A stretch of 64,000 bases of DNA, taken from contig NC_016481.1 in assembly GCF_000227115.2 (NCBI RefSeq), positions 761,259 through 825,258 of the forward strand, read 5' to 3'. Position numbers and translations under genes: made by a program. Source of the DNA: Naumovozyma dairenensis CBS 421. Its lineage: Eukaryota; Ascomycota; Saccharomycetes; Saccharomycetales; Saccharomycetaceae. The notes beneath the pieces were generated by a model. The model saw nothing but the letters and a program-made list of their open reading frames with translations. It did no database searches and was not told the DNA's origin. How positions within the stretch are numbered: position 1 is the first letter of the stretch; the number at the start of each line of letters is the position of its first letter. Shown one piece after another: positions 1 to 11,821 of the stretch.

Positions 1-620
1 ATTGTAATTTCCTTGCCGTGGCGGCGGTGGCGGTGGTGGTGGTGGTGAATTAGGAAGAGGAACGATTGATGTACGATTGTTATCATTATTGTCAGTGTTA
101 TTCATGCTCTGTTGTAGCAGCCGCTCTGCTTTCTTTCTTTGACGCTCTAAGAAATATTCTTTGTTAGCTTTTTTTATTGCCCTTTTGGACATGTTGTTGC
201 TCCCACCTTTTTCTACCTTTCCTTCTTTAAAATTCTTCTTGGGTCTATTCTTTTTGTTTGAGTTTCCAGTATTAATTTTGTTTGGTTTTGTAGCATTATG
301 GATAATCGTATTCTGCTTCGGCTGGTCTTCTTGTTTCAACGTAATTTGCTTCCATTCCATGATCTTCTTCTTCTGATTGTAACCCTTGCTTCTAAATTGA
401 AATCTATAAAGTTTACAGAAAAGTAATTATTACCTATACTAGTTCTTTTAGTTGTCGATAGATGTTGCTCCTGTTTCATCATTGCTTTCACTGTGGAACT
501 TCGTGTTAGATTTTTATCAACTTTGCGGTAGGCAGTTTTAAAAATTAGCCCGAGAGTATGTGCTTGTGACAGATCTTGCAACAATTGCTCCCAAAAACGC
601 ACTCCCTCTGGCTCCGTCAT
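1..620 (-). CDS. Unidentified gene, partial at the window edge, reading frame broken
   Basis: I do not recognise this gene. It reads leftward and runs off the window. The upstream part begins at the ATG at 620 (start MTEPEGVRFWEQLL) and stays open to 336. A second frame is open from about 430 to base 1, with its first ATG at 360. The second part is very basic (many Lys/Asn, a segment reading MSKRAIKKANKEYFLERQRK) and ends at the window edge in a run of nine prolines. The two frames overlap between about 336 and 430, and the switch equals loss of one base in the assembly. I found no TACTAAC branch site or GTATGT donor, so a normal yeast intron is unlikely. Composition suggests one protein interrupted by an indel; two genes, or a pseudogene, remain possible. 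The S. cerevisiae neighbour expected here, DNA2, does not match. Confidence 0.4.
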
Positions 621-837
621 AGAGTCTAAACGTTCATGGTACAAGAAGACGGTAATTTATGGATATGGATTCGATAATGGAATTAGGTTGACTGTCAATC
701 TCTTTTTGACTCCGGAAAAATATATTTAAATGATTATATCTTCTGGTCTTTATGATAAAAGGGAAGAATGCATAATATTAAATAGAATAAAAAATAGCGT
801 AGAAAAATACATAATAATATAGTGGACACCTTTCGAT

Positions 838-3800
838 TCATGCAAATGGATCTTGTTGTTCAGCTTCCAATTCTTCGTCGCCTTGTAACTCGTTGAATTG
901 AAGGAAATGCGTCGTACGATGTACTTCATTATAGAAGTCAAGTGGGATATCTAATTTCAATTCATAGCTTATCTCCTTATTGAAACTTGGACCCATGAAG
1001 GCAAAGTTCCACACGTTAGATTCTGGGACTAAGAAATTACCTATAATTCGATCAGATAATAACAATTGAGCTTGTGAGCTAAATGTAGGCTCAAACCCTT
1101 CGGGTATTTCACTTGTAACATCCCTATTTTCTTTAGCCCATTCGTAACCTTCGTCGTTCAAATTGTATGCGGATAGAGAGATTGAACCAGGAACAGAGCA
1201 AACTGACAGATCGATCACATCAGTGTAGTTTTCTTCGAATAATTGAGTGTGAGTCATAACTTCGTTCGCCGACATGAATTTGATTTCGTTCGTTTGGGTA
1301 TGTATCCAACCAAGTAATTCTAGATTCTCCAGATATGGATGCGATTGACTATTCGGTGCCGCACTCATATTGACACCTCTACTACTACCTAATTGGGGTA
1401 TCAACACGATTGTCTTGACTTCCTTGATATTCGGATGATCAACTGGAGAAGCACCAAACAAAACACCAGCAATTTGAATTTTCACATCAGATATTTGAAC
1501 AAAATTAGTTAAAAGGTTTTTTGGCAAGACATAAACATTCTTTTCTTCAACAAAACTGTCTGAGGAAATATATATATTTTTCAAACGTAAATATAGTAAA
1601 CTGTCAGCAATGGCAGATTTTCTCCATTCATTGTTCGAACTGAAATTTTGGTTTTCATAATTACTTGAGGTCACCACCACAATTTCTTCACCTTGAGCAT
1701 TAATATTCTTAGTTTTCATAACAGTAGAACCACCTATATTATCTACGTCTGCATTATCTCCTGTCTTCACAGCTTCTAATTCAGCCATTTTTTGCCTCTT
1801 CACAGATGGTGCTTTAATATTTTGGCCTAAAATTAAGTCCTTAATTTCTGTTTGTGTTAATGCAGAGATATTCACATTATATTTCTTCCCATATTCATTA
1901 AGAATCAAATCACGCATCTCTGACTCAATGCTAATCCATTGTTCGTCAGAAAATGAAGGCCATAAATGGTGTGGTTTGACTGGGATCGTTGGATCACCTA
2001 ATATAATCATCTTCGCTTTCTCTTCATCAGTCTTTAACCCACGTAATAGTAAAATTAATCTCGAGAAAGCAGTGTAAGAAGAAATTCTATCCAGCCAATC
2101 ATCATATATGTTAAATAATACCATTTGTGGCTCAGTTGCTTTCATAACAACGTCAGATAACTTATCGATCGACATAGATGCAGAAAATGGTAATCTTAGT
2201 TCAGTAGGTCTCATAGCAATATTAGGGAAATCAAGCATATGAACTTCCAATGGATCTAACATAGCCTTACGGGTAACAATAATTTGTTTCGGTTGTTCCT
2301 CTTTTGGTAATGATCTAACCAATGCGCTCACTTCTTCAGCTGTTTTCCATTTAGCCAATTGACTCAGACGTTTCTGTCCTGCCCATACAGAGGTATGGAT
2401 AATCTTTAAGAACAAATGACCTGTCTTGGGGTTTAATATAAAGATACAACCGTTGACTGCCTTTGTTGCAACATTTCCCTCAAAAGTTTTATGCACAGTA
2501 ACTCTGTAAACATTAGTATCATCGACAAATAATTTAATATCATCATTAAATAGTTCAGCATAATTTGACGAATTTAAGAATGGCTCTTGGATATTAGATT
2601 GATAAATTTGGAGACCCTTTCTTATACGTTCCCTTAAAACATATAAGGCAGGGTTTGCTTTCATAATTGTCCTCATACTATTTTGAACCAACGGCTTTAA
2701 ACCATTAAACCAATTACCATAGGCATCATACATGTTATATGCTAGATCAATCCCGATCATTATACCGGTTGGAGAGGGATACATACTAACATTATCAGTG
2801 GTATAGTCTAAGAATTTGGCACGAACATAACGAGATATGTCATGAGAATCGTAATCACCATATCTTAGTTGAACATCAACCCACATTTTATTTGTTAGAG
2901 CAGCGTTATACCTATCGTTAGTTTCATGTAATAAGGAAGGTTTTGAAACTTCCCATTGGTAGGTGCTATCAATTGTCACGTCAGCTGCTGACGAATTCAT
3001 TTTGTACGATTTACGTGGATGGACTGCCTCTTTTGTTACAGTCTCTATTTGTAAAATATCTAATTCACCATCTAAAATCTGACATATATCAAAAACAACG
3101 CTTTCATGAATTTTCTGCCATAAATGAGCACGGAAGATTTGAACCAACGATATCTTTAAAGTGGGGATTTTACCATGTAAGAATATACCTGTCAAATCCA
3201 ATTGAACAACGAAACCAACATAAACATTAGCTCTATTAATAGTAGGTGACCACCAAAGTGTAAAACGACGATTAGGGATTTGACTTAGACCAGTTCTTTG
3301 AGCATGAGTCAACTTTTTGAATTGAAGAGAGTCTTCAAATCCTGACGCTTTCTCCCAAAATAGACCTTCCCATGAGGTAAAGCCAGTACCCTTGAATAGT
3401 GTATGCTCTAAAATTGTCTCTATACCACCAAGTGCTTGGATTACATCTGTACGGTACGAATTCAAGTTCCAAAGTTTACCATCATGGTGAGCGTTAGTCC
3501 ACCAAAATGGGCTATTACGTTCTAAAGAATATTTCTTGAACTCTCTACGAATACGATGGCCTCGGTCATATGCTAAGGTGTGCCTATCTCTTTGAAATAG
3601 CGTACTGATACGAGGGATACCTCTATCCCATGAACCTTCTAATTCTTCAAAAGCCAATCTGCGGTTTTGTTGGAAAGCTTCTTGACGTTTTGTAGCATAT
3701 TCTGCCCAAACTCTTCTTGAATCTAAAAATTCATTCTCCCATGTAGCTATGTAACGGAATATTGTTGGAATTAACTTTTCTTCTTCATGAGTCATACCAG

Positions 3801-6800
3801 CTCTAAAATGTGTTATACCCGTGTCAGTTTGTCGAGAATAATTAAGATCGGAGGCTGGAATTAAGATATGAGATGCACTAAGCATCCCGAGCCCACCTAA
3901 TTCTTTCGGTGTGTAGAATACTGCTGGTGGAAAACGTGTTGGCATTTTAGAGTTTAAACCTAATTTAACACGATTCTGAATCCTCGTCTCTGCTTTGACT
4001 AAAACATCTAGTAACCTTTCAGAAGAGACTGTTGCCTCTCTGAAATAAGTGAATAACGATATTAGTGCAGTATTCCATTTTGCAGCAATTTTAGTGAAAG
4101 TTGAAGAACCTGCCGCCATCAAAATACCGTTTATTCTGCTCTCAAAATTAGTAATCTCTTCCTCTGAAACCTTTAAGAAGGCCTTGGCTGTCCTTTGTTT
4201 AGTAGCTTCATTGATAAGATCCCATACACCTTCATCTGTGGAAAGGACTTCAGCTGTCCTATGCTTGGGTAATATTCTAACTTCGAATCCGCACATAGTG
4301 AAAAGTAAATTTGGATTATTCTTGCTATAAACGGAAGCAAACGATGTGCTCCAATCTAAAACTGTTAATGAGCTAGGAACACGGCCTTGGATTTCCCAGA
4401 AAACTGCGCGCCCAAGGTTCACATCTTGACGCAACAACCTCATACGAGCATCTCTTGGCCAACATTTTTTATTGTTATACCCAATGGCGTTCTCGAAGTT
4501 TGGATCTGGGTTCTCTGCAAGATATTCATCAGTAAGCCGGTCCGCATCTCTTTCATTAAAATGGAGTAATATGTATACTCTGTCTAAGTATCTACAGTAC
4601 ATCCTTATTGGGTGTTTTTTCTCCACTTCCAAACTCTTGAATTGCATGAAATCATTTGGATTATCGACGGGACCAACCATCTCGGATGCTCGTTCTGGGC
4701 CTAAAATCAAGAGGTCGATCACGAATCCATAATATTGATATATGAAGGAAGCAAACTGCAGACCTCTTAAGAGGCCATATTTATTGACATGGCTCATATC
4801 TTTAAAGTTCAATATAACATTATTCTTCGCCGTCATATAATCTGCAATATTCTGGTCCATGACAAGACGTAATAACCTATTCAATAAGGTGAAATCAATT
4901 TTCTCGGCCAATTCATCTAGTTGAGTTTCCAAAAGAACGGTAGATTGCCCTTTGGAAACATCCCACACATCAGATATATTATTTATACCTTGACTCCATT
5001 TATAAACTAGAAGTGGCGGAATCTCAGAATCACCTGGTTTGATCCAATTAGGAAAAAGTTTTCTTTGGTCAGCCTCGTACCATAGGTAGTGGTCAATGTA
5101 AGCATCGGTTATTTTCTCTAATGGATCAACTGTATATACTGGAGCAATTGACTGGAAGTGTTCCATCATTGTAATATCGACCGGTTTAAATACCCTTTGT
5201 GTTAAAATATATTTCTTGATTCTATTTAATGTATCATGAGGATTGTCGTATGCTTCTTCAATCAAAGCTAATTCTTCTCTTTCAGCGGCATTCAATCTAG
5301 ATTTCGAAGCATAAACATCTTTAAGATTTTCTAAGGCAAGAACCAAAATTTTTGTATCATTTTTATATGTTAAAGGAGGGAAGGGGATTGGTGAGAAATT
5401 TCGTTGGTCAAGCCAATCAACCATTGTAGAGAATATTGATGTTGCTTCATCTGGTGTAATCTCTGGACCGTTCTTTTCAATCTCATTCTGTCTTTCTTGT
5501 TCATTCTTGATCCATAATCTTGTTAATCTTCCTAAATTTTTTTTCATTACTGTCTTTTCGACATGTACCCCACGTTGAATACGTTCGCGGTTATAATGTG
5601 CAGATGAAACCCATCTATCTGCTTTAGCCTTAACGTATCTCTCGATGATATTTTTGATGGGTTCAGGCATACCAGGTACATCCCAGGGTATATTCGCTTT
5701 CCAACATCTCCACGCTTCACTTAGGTGCTGCAGTATTGTTCTTGCCTTATTTTGTCTTATACCTTCTGGTATCATTTCTAATATATCGTTCATTACGGAT
5801 GCTCTTAATTCTAAATCATAGTATGCCTCAACTCTTTGTTTCGTTGTAGTTTTCACGACTTCATTTGATCTACCTTCAAATTGACGACTTAACAAATTAC
5901 CTAGCCATCTTTCCAAAATTGGAATAATACCTCTCATGAAAAAGATCCAGACCCTCCATGCTGGTTGCCAGAACCCACATCCCGGTCCCTTACCCAAAAT
6001 CTTATTGAACCGGTAGTAAACTACATGTTTCAAATCTTTACAAGCCCGAATCTGATGCATGACCTTATATTTATAACGATAAATACCAGTAAGTTGACCT
6101 AGATGATTAAGAATATAATAAATACCATCAGCTAATTGGAAAGCGTCGACATTTCCAAGCCTATATTGAGTGTGAGCATCGACAAGAAGTTTAACGACTT
6201 TCAAAATTTCCCTCATCAAATGGAACGTATTACCGAACCTTGACTTCTTACGTTCTTTCGTTGTCAGTGTTTTCGTTGGCTTCAAATTGAAATTATAGTC
6301 TAAATGTAAATATGTCAATCCTCTCTTATATATCAGCAGATTTAACATATTATGTCCTTGACGACAAAGCTGTAAACCCGCTTCGACCCAATCGATAGTA
6401 GTTTGTTGAAAATATTTGGTATTCCGCAGATTTTTCAATAGTTTGATTTTCTTTATGTTTATTGGTTTCTTCGATTTTAGTTCATTTGCGACATAATTCT
6501 TTAGAAGTTTCTGGTATGAAATTCTTACTTTTACTGGATATTTTTCGTCTGGATGTTGTAAATACCATTTTTTAACTAAAGCAATATCTTGTGCCCTCGT
6601 TGTCTTTCCTGATCTCCTATTAAAAGGGTATGGCGCATGGTAAAGAGACATGGCATCTTTCAACTCCGGTAAAATAAAGTCTTCATCTTCTAATAATGGA
6701 AGACAATCAACAGGGAGTGAAAAGTCATCAGAATAATTGCGCATATCCACTTTCTCAAGAACATCAGTAAAGGTAATCGGGTTCAAAGAAGGATTGAAAA

Positions 6801-8082
6801 AGAACGGTGGAAGGTCTGGATCTTCATTATTATCTATGAGGCATGAAATTTGATCATTGTACCATGGGATTTCCACAGACCGTGGCCTTGAGTTATATAC
6901 ATGAGGGAATGCAATCTTATATTCGCTTCGAATTGGTACTCTAAATATTATCCTGTCTATTAAATTAAACTCGCTATAATCTCCTTCTTCTTCCTCTGGA
7001 TATAATGGTTCAAACTTAGGTCCCCCTGGAATAGCCGTGTTTAATGCTTTTGAGGTGAAAAATGTTTTCTTATTAAACAAATAGTAATAGTTATTATCTG
7101 TGACTTCATCTCTTAGAGGAGTTGCTAGTCTATAAAGATTGGCCATAGTTTCTAACTCCAGGTTCCATCTTTTATATGATGTTCCGTTTACATGCTGTTT
7201 ATCATCTGCCAAGGGGCGTGGATCATAAAGCCAATCTTTGACCCATTTATCATCTTTTTCATCTAATGGTAGAGTGATAGCATCAGATGGTTCAATTGTT
7301 TCAATATGTTCTGGATAGGATAATGGAGGTTCATCGTCATCAAACCCTGGGAACCTCATTCTTTTGAAGTGAGTTCTATCACGTTTCTCTCTTCTCATAG
7401 CAATCCATGCAGTAGACCATTGTGCAGTATATATAGGTTCTATTACCCTTGGGATTTCGTTGACAAATGTTATGGCACCTGTTATATGGTATAGAACTTT
7501 AACTTCTTTAACTTGTTCCCAAGGTTGAGGCATATTTTCTAATAGTTTCAGTACTGCATGAGGCATATACTTTAATGCGACTAAGAAGGCACGTTTGCCA
7601 TAATCAAATCTTTTAGAAGCCATATCAGAATGTCCTTCTATTATTTTCCTTAAGTGTTCGTGGGGCATGTCCACTTTATGTGATTGTATTAATCCACCGA
7701 ATTTCTTCTTGTTTATTCTTTTCTTGGAGGGTTGTATGTCCACAGAAGTATAGTTATCTTCTCCAGATATATTTGAATCATATTTTCTTTTTAAATCATT
7801 AGTTTCTTCGTTTGTCAGTACTAGGTGGGGGTGCGGTGGTTGTAGTGATGGAAGAGGTATCGTAGATGGCTCTTCATCGAAGTCCATTGGTGGAGGAGGA
7901 GGGGGCAGTGGATTTTCTGAGATGTCTTCTTCATTGTCAAAGAGTGGAGGAGGTGGTGGCGGTAAGTCAGGCATCTCATTGTCCTCTACCGCTGGTGGTA
8001 ATATATGGTCGGAGCCTTCTTGATTATTTTCATCTTCAAAAAGTGGAGGAGGAGGAGGAGGTAGTGGTGGTAAGTCCGACAT
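838..8082 (-). CDS. PRP8: Pre-mRNA splicing factor Prp8 (U5 snRNP)
   Basis: This encodes the 2414-residue core protein of the spliceosome, which in yeast (2413 residues) cradles the catalytic U5/U6/U2 RNA centre and regulates Brr2. The sequence shows the acidic, proline-rich start with three runs of six or more prolines in residues 1-71, then the highly conserved Prp8 body. Given the near-identical length, the reverse-transcriptase-like, endonuclease-like and RNase H-like domains and the C-terminal Jab1/MPN domain should fall at the yeast positions; segments such as [20 protein letters not shown] are typical. The ATG at 8082 begins [13 protein letters not shown]. Its 5' neighbour is CDC23 on the same strand, as in S. 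cerevisiae YHR165C/YHR166C. No frame breaks are seen. Confidence 0.98.
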   Translation of the reverse strand: MSDLPPLPPPPPPLFEDENNQEGSDHILPPAVEDNEMPDLPPPPPPLFDNEEDISENPLPPPPPPMDFDEEPSTIPLPSLQPPHPHLVLTNEETNDLKRKYDSNISGEDNYTSVDIQPSKKRINKKKFGGLIQSHKVDMPHEHLRKIIEGHSDMASKRFDYGKRAFLVALKYMPHAVLKLLENMPQPWEQVKEVKVLYHITGAITFVNEIPRVIEPIYTAQWSTAWIAMRREKRDRTHFKRMRFPGFDDDEPPLSYPEHIETIEPSDAITLPLDEKDDKWVKDWLYDPRPLADDKQHVNGTSYKRWNLELETMANLYRLATPLRDEVTDNNYYYLFNKKTFFTSKALNTAIPGGPKFEPLYPEEEEGDYSEFNLIDRIIFRVPIRSEYKIAFPHVYNSRPRSVEIPWYNDQISCLIDNNEDPDLPPFFFNPSLNPITFTDVLEKVDMRNYSDDFSLPVDCLPLLEDEDFILPELKDAMSLYHAPYPFNRRSGKTTRAQDIALVKKWYLQHPDEKYPVKVRISYQKLLKNYVANELKSKKPINIKKIKLLKNLRNTKYFQQTTIDWVEAGLQLCRQGHNMLNLLIYKRGLTYLHLDYNFNLKPTKTLTTKERKKSRFGNTFHLMREILKVVKLLVDAHTQYRLGNVDAFQLADGIYYILNHLGQLTGIYRYKYKVMHQIRACKDLKHVVYYRFNKILGKGPGCGFWQPAWRVWIFFMRGIIPILERWLGNLLSRQFEGRSNEVVKTTTKQRVEAYYDLELRASVMNDILEMIPEGIRQNKARTILQHLSEAWRCWKANIPWDVPGMPEPIKNIIERYVKAKADRWVSSAHYNRERIQRGVHVEKTVMKKNLGRLTRLWIKNEQERQNEIEKNGPEITPDEATSIFSTMVDWLDQRNFSPIPFPPLTYKNDTKILVLALENLKDVYASKSRLNAAEREELALIEEAYDNPHDTLNRIKKYILTQRVFKPVDITMMEHFQSIAPVYTVDPLEKITDAYIDHYLWYEADQRKLFPNWIKPGDSEIPPLLVYKWSQGINNISDVWDVSKGQSTVLLETQLDELAEKIDFTLLNRLLRLVMDQNIADYMTAKNNVILNFKDMSHVNKYGLLRGLQFASFIYQYYGFVIDLLILGPERASEMVGPVDNPNDFMQFKSLEVEKKHPIRMYCRYLDRVYILLHFNERDADRLTDEYLAENPDPNFENAIGYNNKKCWPRDARMRLLRQDVNLGRAVFWEIQGRVPSSLTVLDWSTSFASVYSKNNPNLLFTMCGFEVRILPKHRTAEVLSTDEGVWDLINEATKQRTAKAFLKVSEEEITNFESRINGILMAAGSSTFTKIAAKWNTALISLFTYFREATVSSERLLDVLVKAETRIQNRVKLGLNSKMPTRFPPAVFYTPKELGGLGMLSASHILIPASDLNYSRQTDTGITHFRAGMTHEEEKLIPTIFRYIATWENEFLDSRRVWAEYATKRQEAFQQNRRLAFEELEGSWDRGIPRISTLFQRDRHTLAYDRGHRIRREFKKYSLERNSPFWWTNAHHDGKLWNLNSYRTDVIQALGGIETILEHTLFKGTGFTSWEGLFWEKASGFEDSLQFKKLTHAQRTGLSQIPNRRFTLWWSPTINRANVYVGFVVQLDLTGIFLHGKIPTLKISLVQIFRAHLWQKIHESVVFDICQILDGELDILQIETVTKEAVHPRKSYKMNSSAADVTIDSTYQWEVSKPSLLHETNDRYNAALTNKMWVDVQLRYGDYDSHDISRYVRAKFLDYTTDNVSMYPSPTGIMIGIDLAYNMYDAYGNWFNGLKPLVQNSMRTIMKANPALYVLRERIRKGLQIYQSNIQEPFLNSSNYAELFNDDIKLFVDDTNVYRVTVHKTFEGNVATKAVNGCIFILNPKTGHLFLKIIHTSVWAGQKRLSQLAKWKTAEEVSALVRSLPKEEQPKQIIVTRKAMLDPLEVHMLDFPNIAMRPTELRLPFSASMSIDKLSDVVMKATEPQMVLFNIYDDWLDRISSYTAFSRLILLLRGLKTDEEKAKMIILGDPTIPVKPHHLWPSFSDEQWISIESEMRDLILNEYGKKYNVNISALTQTEIKDLILGQNIKAPSVKRQKMAELEAVKTGDNADVDNIGGSTVMKTKNINAQGEEIVVVTSSNYENQNFSSNNEWRKSAIADSLLYLRLKNIYISSDSFVEEKNVYVLPKNLLTNFVQISDVKIQIAGVLFGASPVDHPNIKEVKTIVLIPQLGSSRGVNMSAAPNSQSHPYLENLELLGWIHTQTNEIKFMSANEVMTHTQLFEENYTDVIDLSVCSVPGSISLSAYNLNDEGYEWAKENRDVTSEIPEGFEPTFSSQAQLLLSDRIIGNFLVPESNVWNFAFMGPSFNKEISYELKLDIPLDFYNEVHRTTHFLQFNELQGDEELEAEQQDPFA

Positions 8083-8505
8083 GTCACTACTTTAAACTAA
8101 GGAAAGTTGGTAATAGATTCAATTTTTATCGATATAAAATGTTTGATTTCCTTAGGTTACCTTCCTTTAACAGTGTTGTTTACTAACATAAGTACTAACT
8201 AACTTAGATATTCTTTTGCATAGATGAATTCTATAAAAATTTTAAATATCTTGCAGATCCGCGTTAAGGATAGGCGGCTATTTTCTTTGGTAACTTATAT
8301 AGACAAGCAGTTTCCAGATAATAATACAGTAGATTCAGCAATACTAACCCATATAGGGCCTACTTTCTGCCTTTCCAATTGAATATAATAGTCAAAACAA
8401 ACTATGAAAGTATTAATGCAATGTTGTTCCTTTTATAGAGGTAGCCTGTATGACTTTATCAAGAATACATACTATCTGTCGATTTTAGAAATAAGAAAGT
8501 GAATG
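8083..8505. other. Intergenic region: PRP8 promoter and CDC23 3' end
   Basis: This 423-bp stretch lies between two minus-strand genes. It should hold the CDC23 3' end and the PRP8 promoter. It is AT-rich with no convincing ORF or RNA gene. A GGCGGCTA sequence at 8273-8280 resembles the core of an Ume6 (URS1) site, but is too short to call. Confidence 0.6.
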
Positions 8506-10455
8506 TTACATTTTTGTTTGACAATGTCTTGCAATGCTCCTAGCAAGCTCGACCTCTTGTGCAGTCCCATTAGTGACAGCTGTCGCATATTTGTAAGCCT
8601 CTTCGTAATTGTCATGTTTCAATTCATACTTTGCTAACCATAGGCGGGCTTTTATCGTCTCCTCATTCGCAAATCCATCTTCGCTTTTCTCAAGCTCAAC
8701 ACATCGTATCATATGCAATTTACATCTTTCCATCTGCTTCAATTGCTCGCAAATCTCTGCAATTTTAAATAATAGTACACTATCTTGTTCAATGTTACCT
8801 GAATGTTGTAATGCCCTTTCAAAACATTTCAACGCATCTGATTTGTATCCAATTTTAATATAACATGTCCCCAAAGCTTGCCACATTCTGCGATCGAGCG
8901 GTTGCAAGGAACATGCCTTCTGGAAGTAGAATAGTGAATATAAATGCATTTCTAGCACTTCATATGCTTGACCTAACCCATACCAAGCTTTGAAATCCTT
9001 GGGATTAATATCAACTGCCCTTCGATAGCATTCAATGGCAGCATGTGAATTTTTTAATTCAACAAATTCATGACCCATTAAAGTCCATGCGCTTGTACAA
9101 CTCTTGTTCAAAGTCAATGCCCTTCTAAAATACATGATGGATTTTTCATGTTCCTGTCGAGCACTATAATAATTAGCTATTATACAACAAGTTTCAGGTC
9201 TGAATTTATCAACTTGAGATACAAATTGAGCCAAATATGCTAGTTTGGAATGTCTTTGCATCACATAGAGTATATTGGAATAAGTGTCTAGGTCATCTAA
9301 TCTGTAGGGGTCTAATTTTACGATTTGTTCGAATAGGTCCTCAGAACTGAGGTAATCCATATAATGGTAATTTATTAATGCATTCTGTGCCTTGATATAA
9401 GCAAAGTTCGGAAATATTGCCAGTAGTGTTTCTATAAGGTCCATTAATTCATCCATATTTCCCTTATAATCTTGTGATAATGTTAATTTGAAAAATTTCA
9501 ACATTATATTATATTGGACCGTATGTTGGGTATCAAACGGTACTTCGGATTGAATGACAAATTTATCGTCCAAGTATTTGAGTAATTGAAATGCTTCGTC
9601 TGCTCTTGATAAACATTCAGTCAACTCTATCCAGCAAGTCCAGTTAAACGAATAGTGTGATAATGATTTTAGGAACGAACTCATTGCTGAAGATTTATTG
9701 CCTTCTTGTTTGAGGAGAACACCTTTCAAATAATAAAGCAATGATAATCCAAGGTACAAACCTCTACCTGATACGACATCATCATGCTTTTCTAAATCAT
9801 CTAGGTAACGGTTCAATTCTTGTAATATCAATGAAATGCTACTTTGATGGCCGTCCCCCATATTTACAACTCCACGAGATGTTTTAATCTTCTTTGCTTG
9901 TGTAGTAAAATCGTAAGCAGTAGAAGATGAAGCTCCTTCTGGATCATTTATCCCTGTTGGGATATTCTTAGACTTCCCAACTGTCAAAACGCTTTCTACA
10001 CTTTCTTGATTCTTCTTATCCCACGATATGAACTTACTATACAATTTCAAAAACTTCAAACAAGGATGTTTAACATCCTTAAGGAAATAGCAACACCTAT
10101 CGAACTCTTTACAATCAAACAGACTTACTGCCAAAAGATATAAGTCATATTCATCATCATTCATACCGTACCTAGGATCGTAATCCATCGCCATCTTACC
10201 ATTATTATTCGTTTTCCCGTCATTACCTAACCTTCCCATTCCAGTCCTATTCCTAAGTGGAGATTCATATGTAATATTTACTGGATCAGCTTTATTGGAT
10301 AAAAACGGGCTAATATCACACATTCCGATTAATGCTTCTGATGACCATTTGGCTGATTTGTAAAGTTTCCAATGTGATAAATCTGATGCAGATCTTCGAA
10401 GATTAATCTTGATATCTTGTATTAATTTTAATTGACTGTCATCATCCATTTTCAT
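8506..10455 (-). CDS. CDC23: Anaphase-promoting complex subunit Cdc23 (APC8)
   Basis: The product (649 residues; yeast Cdc23 has 626) is a TPR-repeat scaffold subunit of the APC/C ubiquitin ligase that triggers anaphase and mitotic exit. The N terminus (DDDSQLKLIQDIKINLRRSA) matches the fungal APC8 leader. The C-terminal half is a superhelix of 34-residue TPR motifs, for example around ALTLNKSCTSAWTLMGHEF, AVDINPKDFKAWYGLGQAYE and ACSLQPLDRRMWQALGTCY. Two in-frame ATGs lie at 10455 and 10449; the second (MDDDSQ) is nearer the yeast start. It is transcribed divergently from THP2 across only 269 bp, and a short upstream ORF overlaps its first ATG. Confidence 0.96.
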   Translation of the reverse strand: MKMDDDSQLKLIQDIKINLRRSASDLSHWKLYKSAKWSSEALIGMCDISPFLSNKADPVNITYESPLRNRTGMGRLGNDGKTNNNGKMAMDYDPRYGMNDDEYDLYLLAVSLFDCKEFDRCCYFLKDVKHPCLKFLKLYSKFISWDKKNQESVESVLTVGKSKNIPTGINDPEGASSSTAYDFTTQAKKIKTSRGVVNMGDGHQSSISLILQELNRYLDDLEKHDDVVSGRGLYLGLSLLYYLKGVLLKQEGNKSSAMSSFLKSLSHYSFNWTCWIELTECLSRADEAFQLLKYLDDKFVIQSEVPFDTQHTVQYNIMLKFFKLTLSQDYKGNMDELMDLIETLLAIFPNFAYIKAQNALINYHYMDYLSSEDLFEQIVKLDPYRLDDLDTYSNILYVMQRHSKLAYLAQFVSQVDKFRPETCCIIANYYSARQEHEKSIMYFRRALTLNKSCTSAWTLMGHEFVELKNSHAAIECYRRAVDINPKDFKAWYGLGQAYEVLEMHLYSLFYFQKACSLQPLDRRMWQALGTCYIKIGYKSDALKCFERALQHSGNIEQDSVLLFKIAEICEQLKQMERCKLHMIRCVELEKSEDGFANEETIKARLWLAKYELKHDNYEEAYKYATAVTNGTAQEVELARSIARHCQTKM

Positions 10456-10592
10456 TCGTCAATAGGATTACTATTATAGAGTGCTTTCCTTTCCTTAGGT
10501 TGCCTTGGGTTGCCTTGATCTTTTCTACTTTTATTTCGAGCCTCTTTTTCATTTTGTTTTCTGTTAGACTCTATCTCCTGTTTTTTAGGCAT
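10452..10592 (-). CDS. Possible 46-codon upstream ORF of CDC23
   Basis: A small ORF from the ATG at 10592 encodes a very basic, strongly charged peptide beginning MPKKQEIESNRKQNEKEAR. The same frame is open further upstream to 10703. Its TGA overlaps the first CDC23 ATG as ATGA, so it could act as a regulatory uORF or encode a microprotein. The Lys/Arg/Glu/Gln-rich composition looks more like protein than random AT-rich DNA, but I recognise no family and its expression is unknown. It occupies most of the CDC23-THP2 divergent promoter. Confidence 0.3.
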   Translation of the reverse strand: MPKKQEIESNRKQNEKEARNKSRKDQGNPRQPKERKALYNSNPIDE

Positions 10593-10724
10593 CTTGTAAA
10601 TTTCAAGTTTTTGTGCTGCTACTACTACCACTGCAATGCTAATATCAAAACTATATGAATTGACAAACGCAATCTGGATCTTAAATAAGAAAGAGTAAGA
10701 CAAAGAGGTAAATACATAACGACT

Positions 10725-11531
10725 ATGCCAGGAGAAATAGAGACCACTTATTTTGACTCTTTAAGTGAACAAGAACAACATTTACAAGAGAATTATTCCT
10801 GCATTAAGGATATTTTCAAAACTTTAAAACAATTGAAAAATAAAGATGCTACTGATGATGAATTGAAGCAAAATCTTGATAATTTAAGCATATATTATAG
10901 AGATTTAACAAGAAGTTCCATTGATTTGAAATATAATAAATACCAGACTAGAGAGATTCAATTATCTCATCTTGATAAGATAAGCAATGAGGCTCAAACG
11001 TTCAAGAGAAAGCATAAGACGATTTATTTAAGAGAATATGTTAATACTACTGAAAGTATTAATGGTAAATCTTTAGAATATATTAATTTGTTACAAAGGT
11101 TATCCGTTGATCTAGTTAGGCAGATAGAAATATCGGATCCTAATGTTTCTAAGATTAATGTTGATGGTTGGAATCCGCCAAAGAAAATTCAAGTTTTATT
11201 AGATAAATTTGGTGAGCCAGATGCGGATACTCGTGAATTAAAGATACAAGTGCAACGTTACCTGGATGATATTAAGATGTCTCGTGCTAAATATAGTCTG
11301 GAAAATAAATATTCATTACAAGAGAAATTGAGTGAAGTGACTAAAGCTGTAAATCAATGGAGAGCGGAATGGGATAATATAGAGATGATGTTATTTGGGG
11401 ACGGATCGAATTCAATGAAAAATATGTTAGCAAATGTGGAATCAATTAAAAGCAAATTAGAGGAAGAGGCTAAGGCAGAGTCGAAAGAAGAAGAAGGGGA
11501 AGGAGAAGGAAATGATGTCGAAATGACGTAG
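10725..11531 (+). CDS. THP2: THO complex subunit Thp2
   Basis: A 268-residue, mostly helical, charged protein (yeast Thp2 has 261) ending in a Glu/Gly-rich acidic tail. Thp2 is the fungus-specific subunit of the THO complex (with Tho2, Hpr1, Mft1 and Tex1) that couples transcription elongation to mRNA export and suppresses R-loops. The call rests on size, coiled-coil-like composition and exact synteny: divergent from CDC23 and followed by MTG2, as in YHR166C-YHR167W-YHR168W. Sequence identity alone would be weak evidence because this subunit diverges fast. Confidence 0.88.
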   Translation: MPGEIETTYFDSLSEQEQHLQENYSCIKDIFKTLKQLKNKDATDDELKQNLDNLSIYYRDLTRSSIDLKYNKYQTREIQLSHLDKISNEAQTFKRKHKTIYLREYVNTTESINGKSLEYINLLQRLSVDLVRQIEISDPNVSKINVDGWNPPKKIQVLLDKFGEPDADTRELKIQVQRYLDDIKMSRAKYSLENKYSLQEKLSEVTKAVNQWRAEWDNIEMMLFGDGSNSMKNMLANVESIKSKLEEEAKAESKEEEGEGEGNDVEMT

Positions 11532-11821
11532 ACACTACGAACAGCAGGCACAAGGTTTCTACGTTTAATATAAACTTACATATTGTGCCTAATATATGAT
11601 AGAATATTATTTTAACGACTCTTAATAAAGTCGATATTGTGTTTGTATTGTATTATTATAAATTGTATTAATGGATATGTTCTTTTTCATGTTTCTACAT
11701 AGTAAAACAAGGAAGATTTTATTAAAATATGAAATAGAGCTGACGTTACCAAAAAAATGAATAACAAGAAAGCGAAAGATAGTTCAATCAAAAAAAGATA
11801 CGAAGAAGCCTAAGGTATCTA

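Noticed and set aside
336..440. A short intron joining the two frames of the left-edge gene
   Set aside because: There is no GTATGT-like donor or TACTAAC branch site, and the interval would be about 48 nt, shorter than normal yeast introns.
8271..8280. URS1-like GGCGGCTA upstream of PRP8
   Set aside because: Only the 8-base core matches. The same core occurs inside the SPC97 coding sequence, and PRP8 is not expected to be meiotically controlled.
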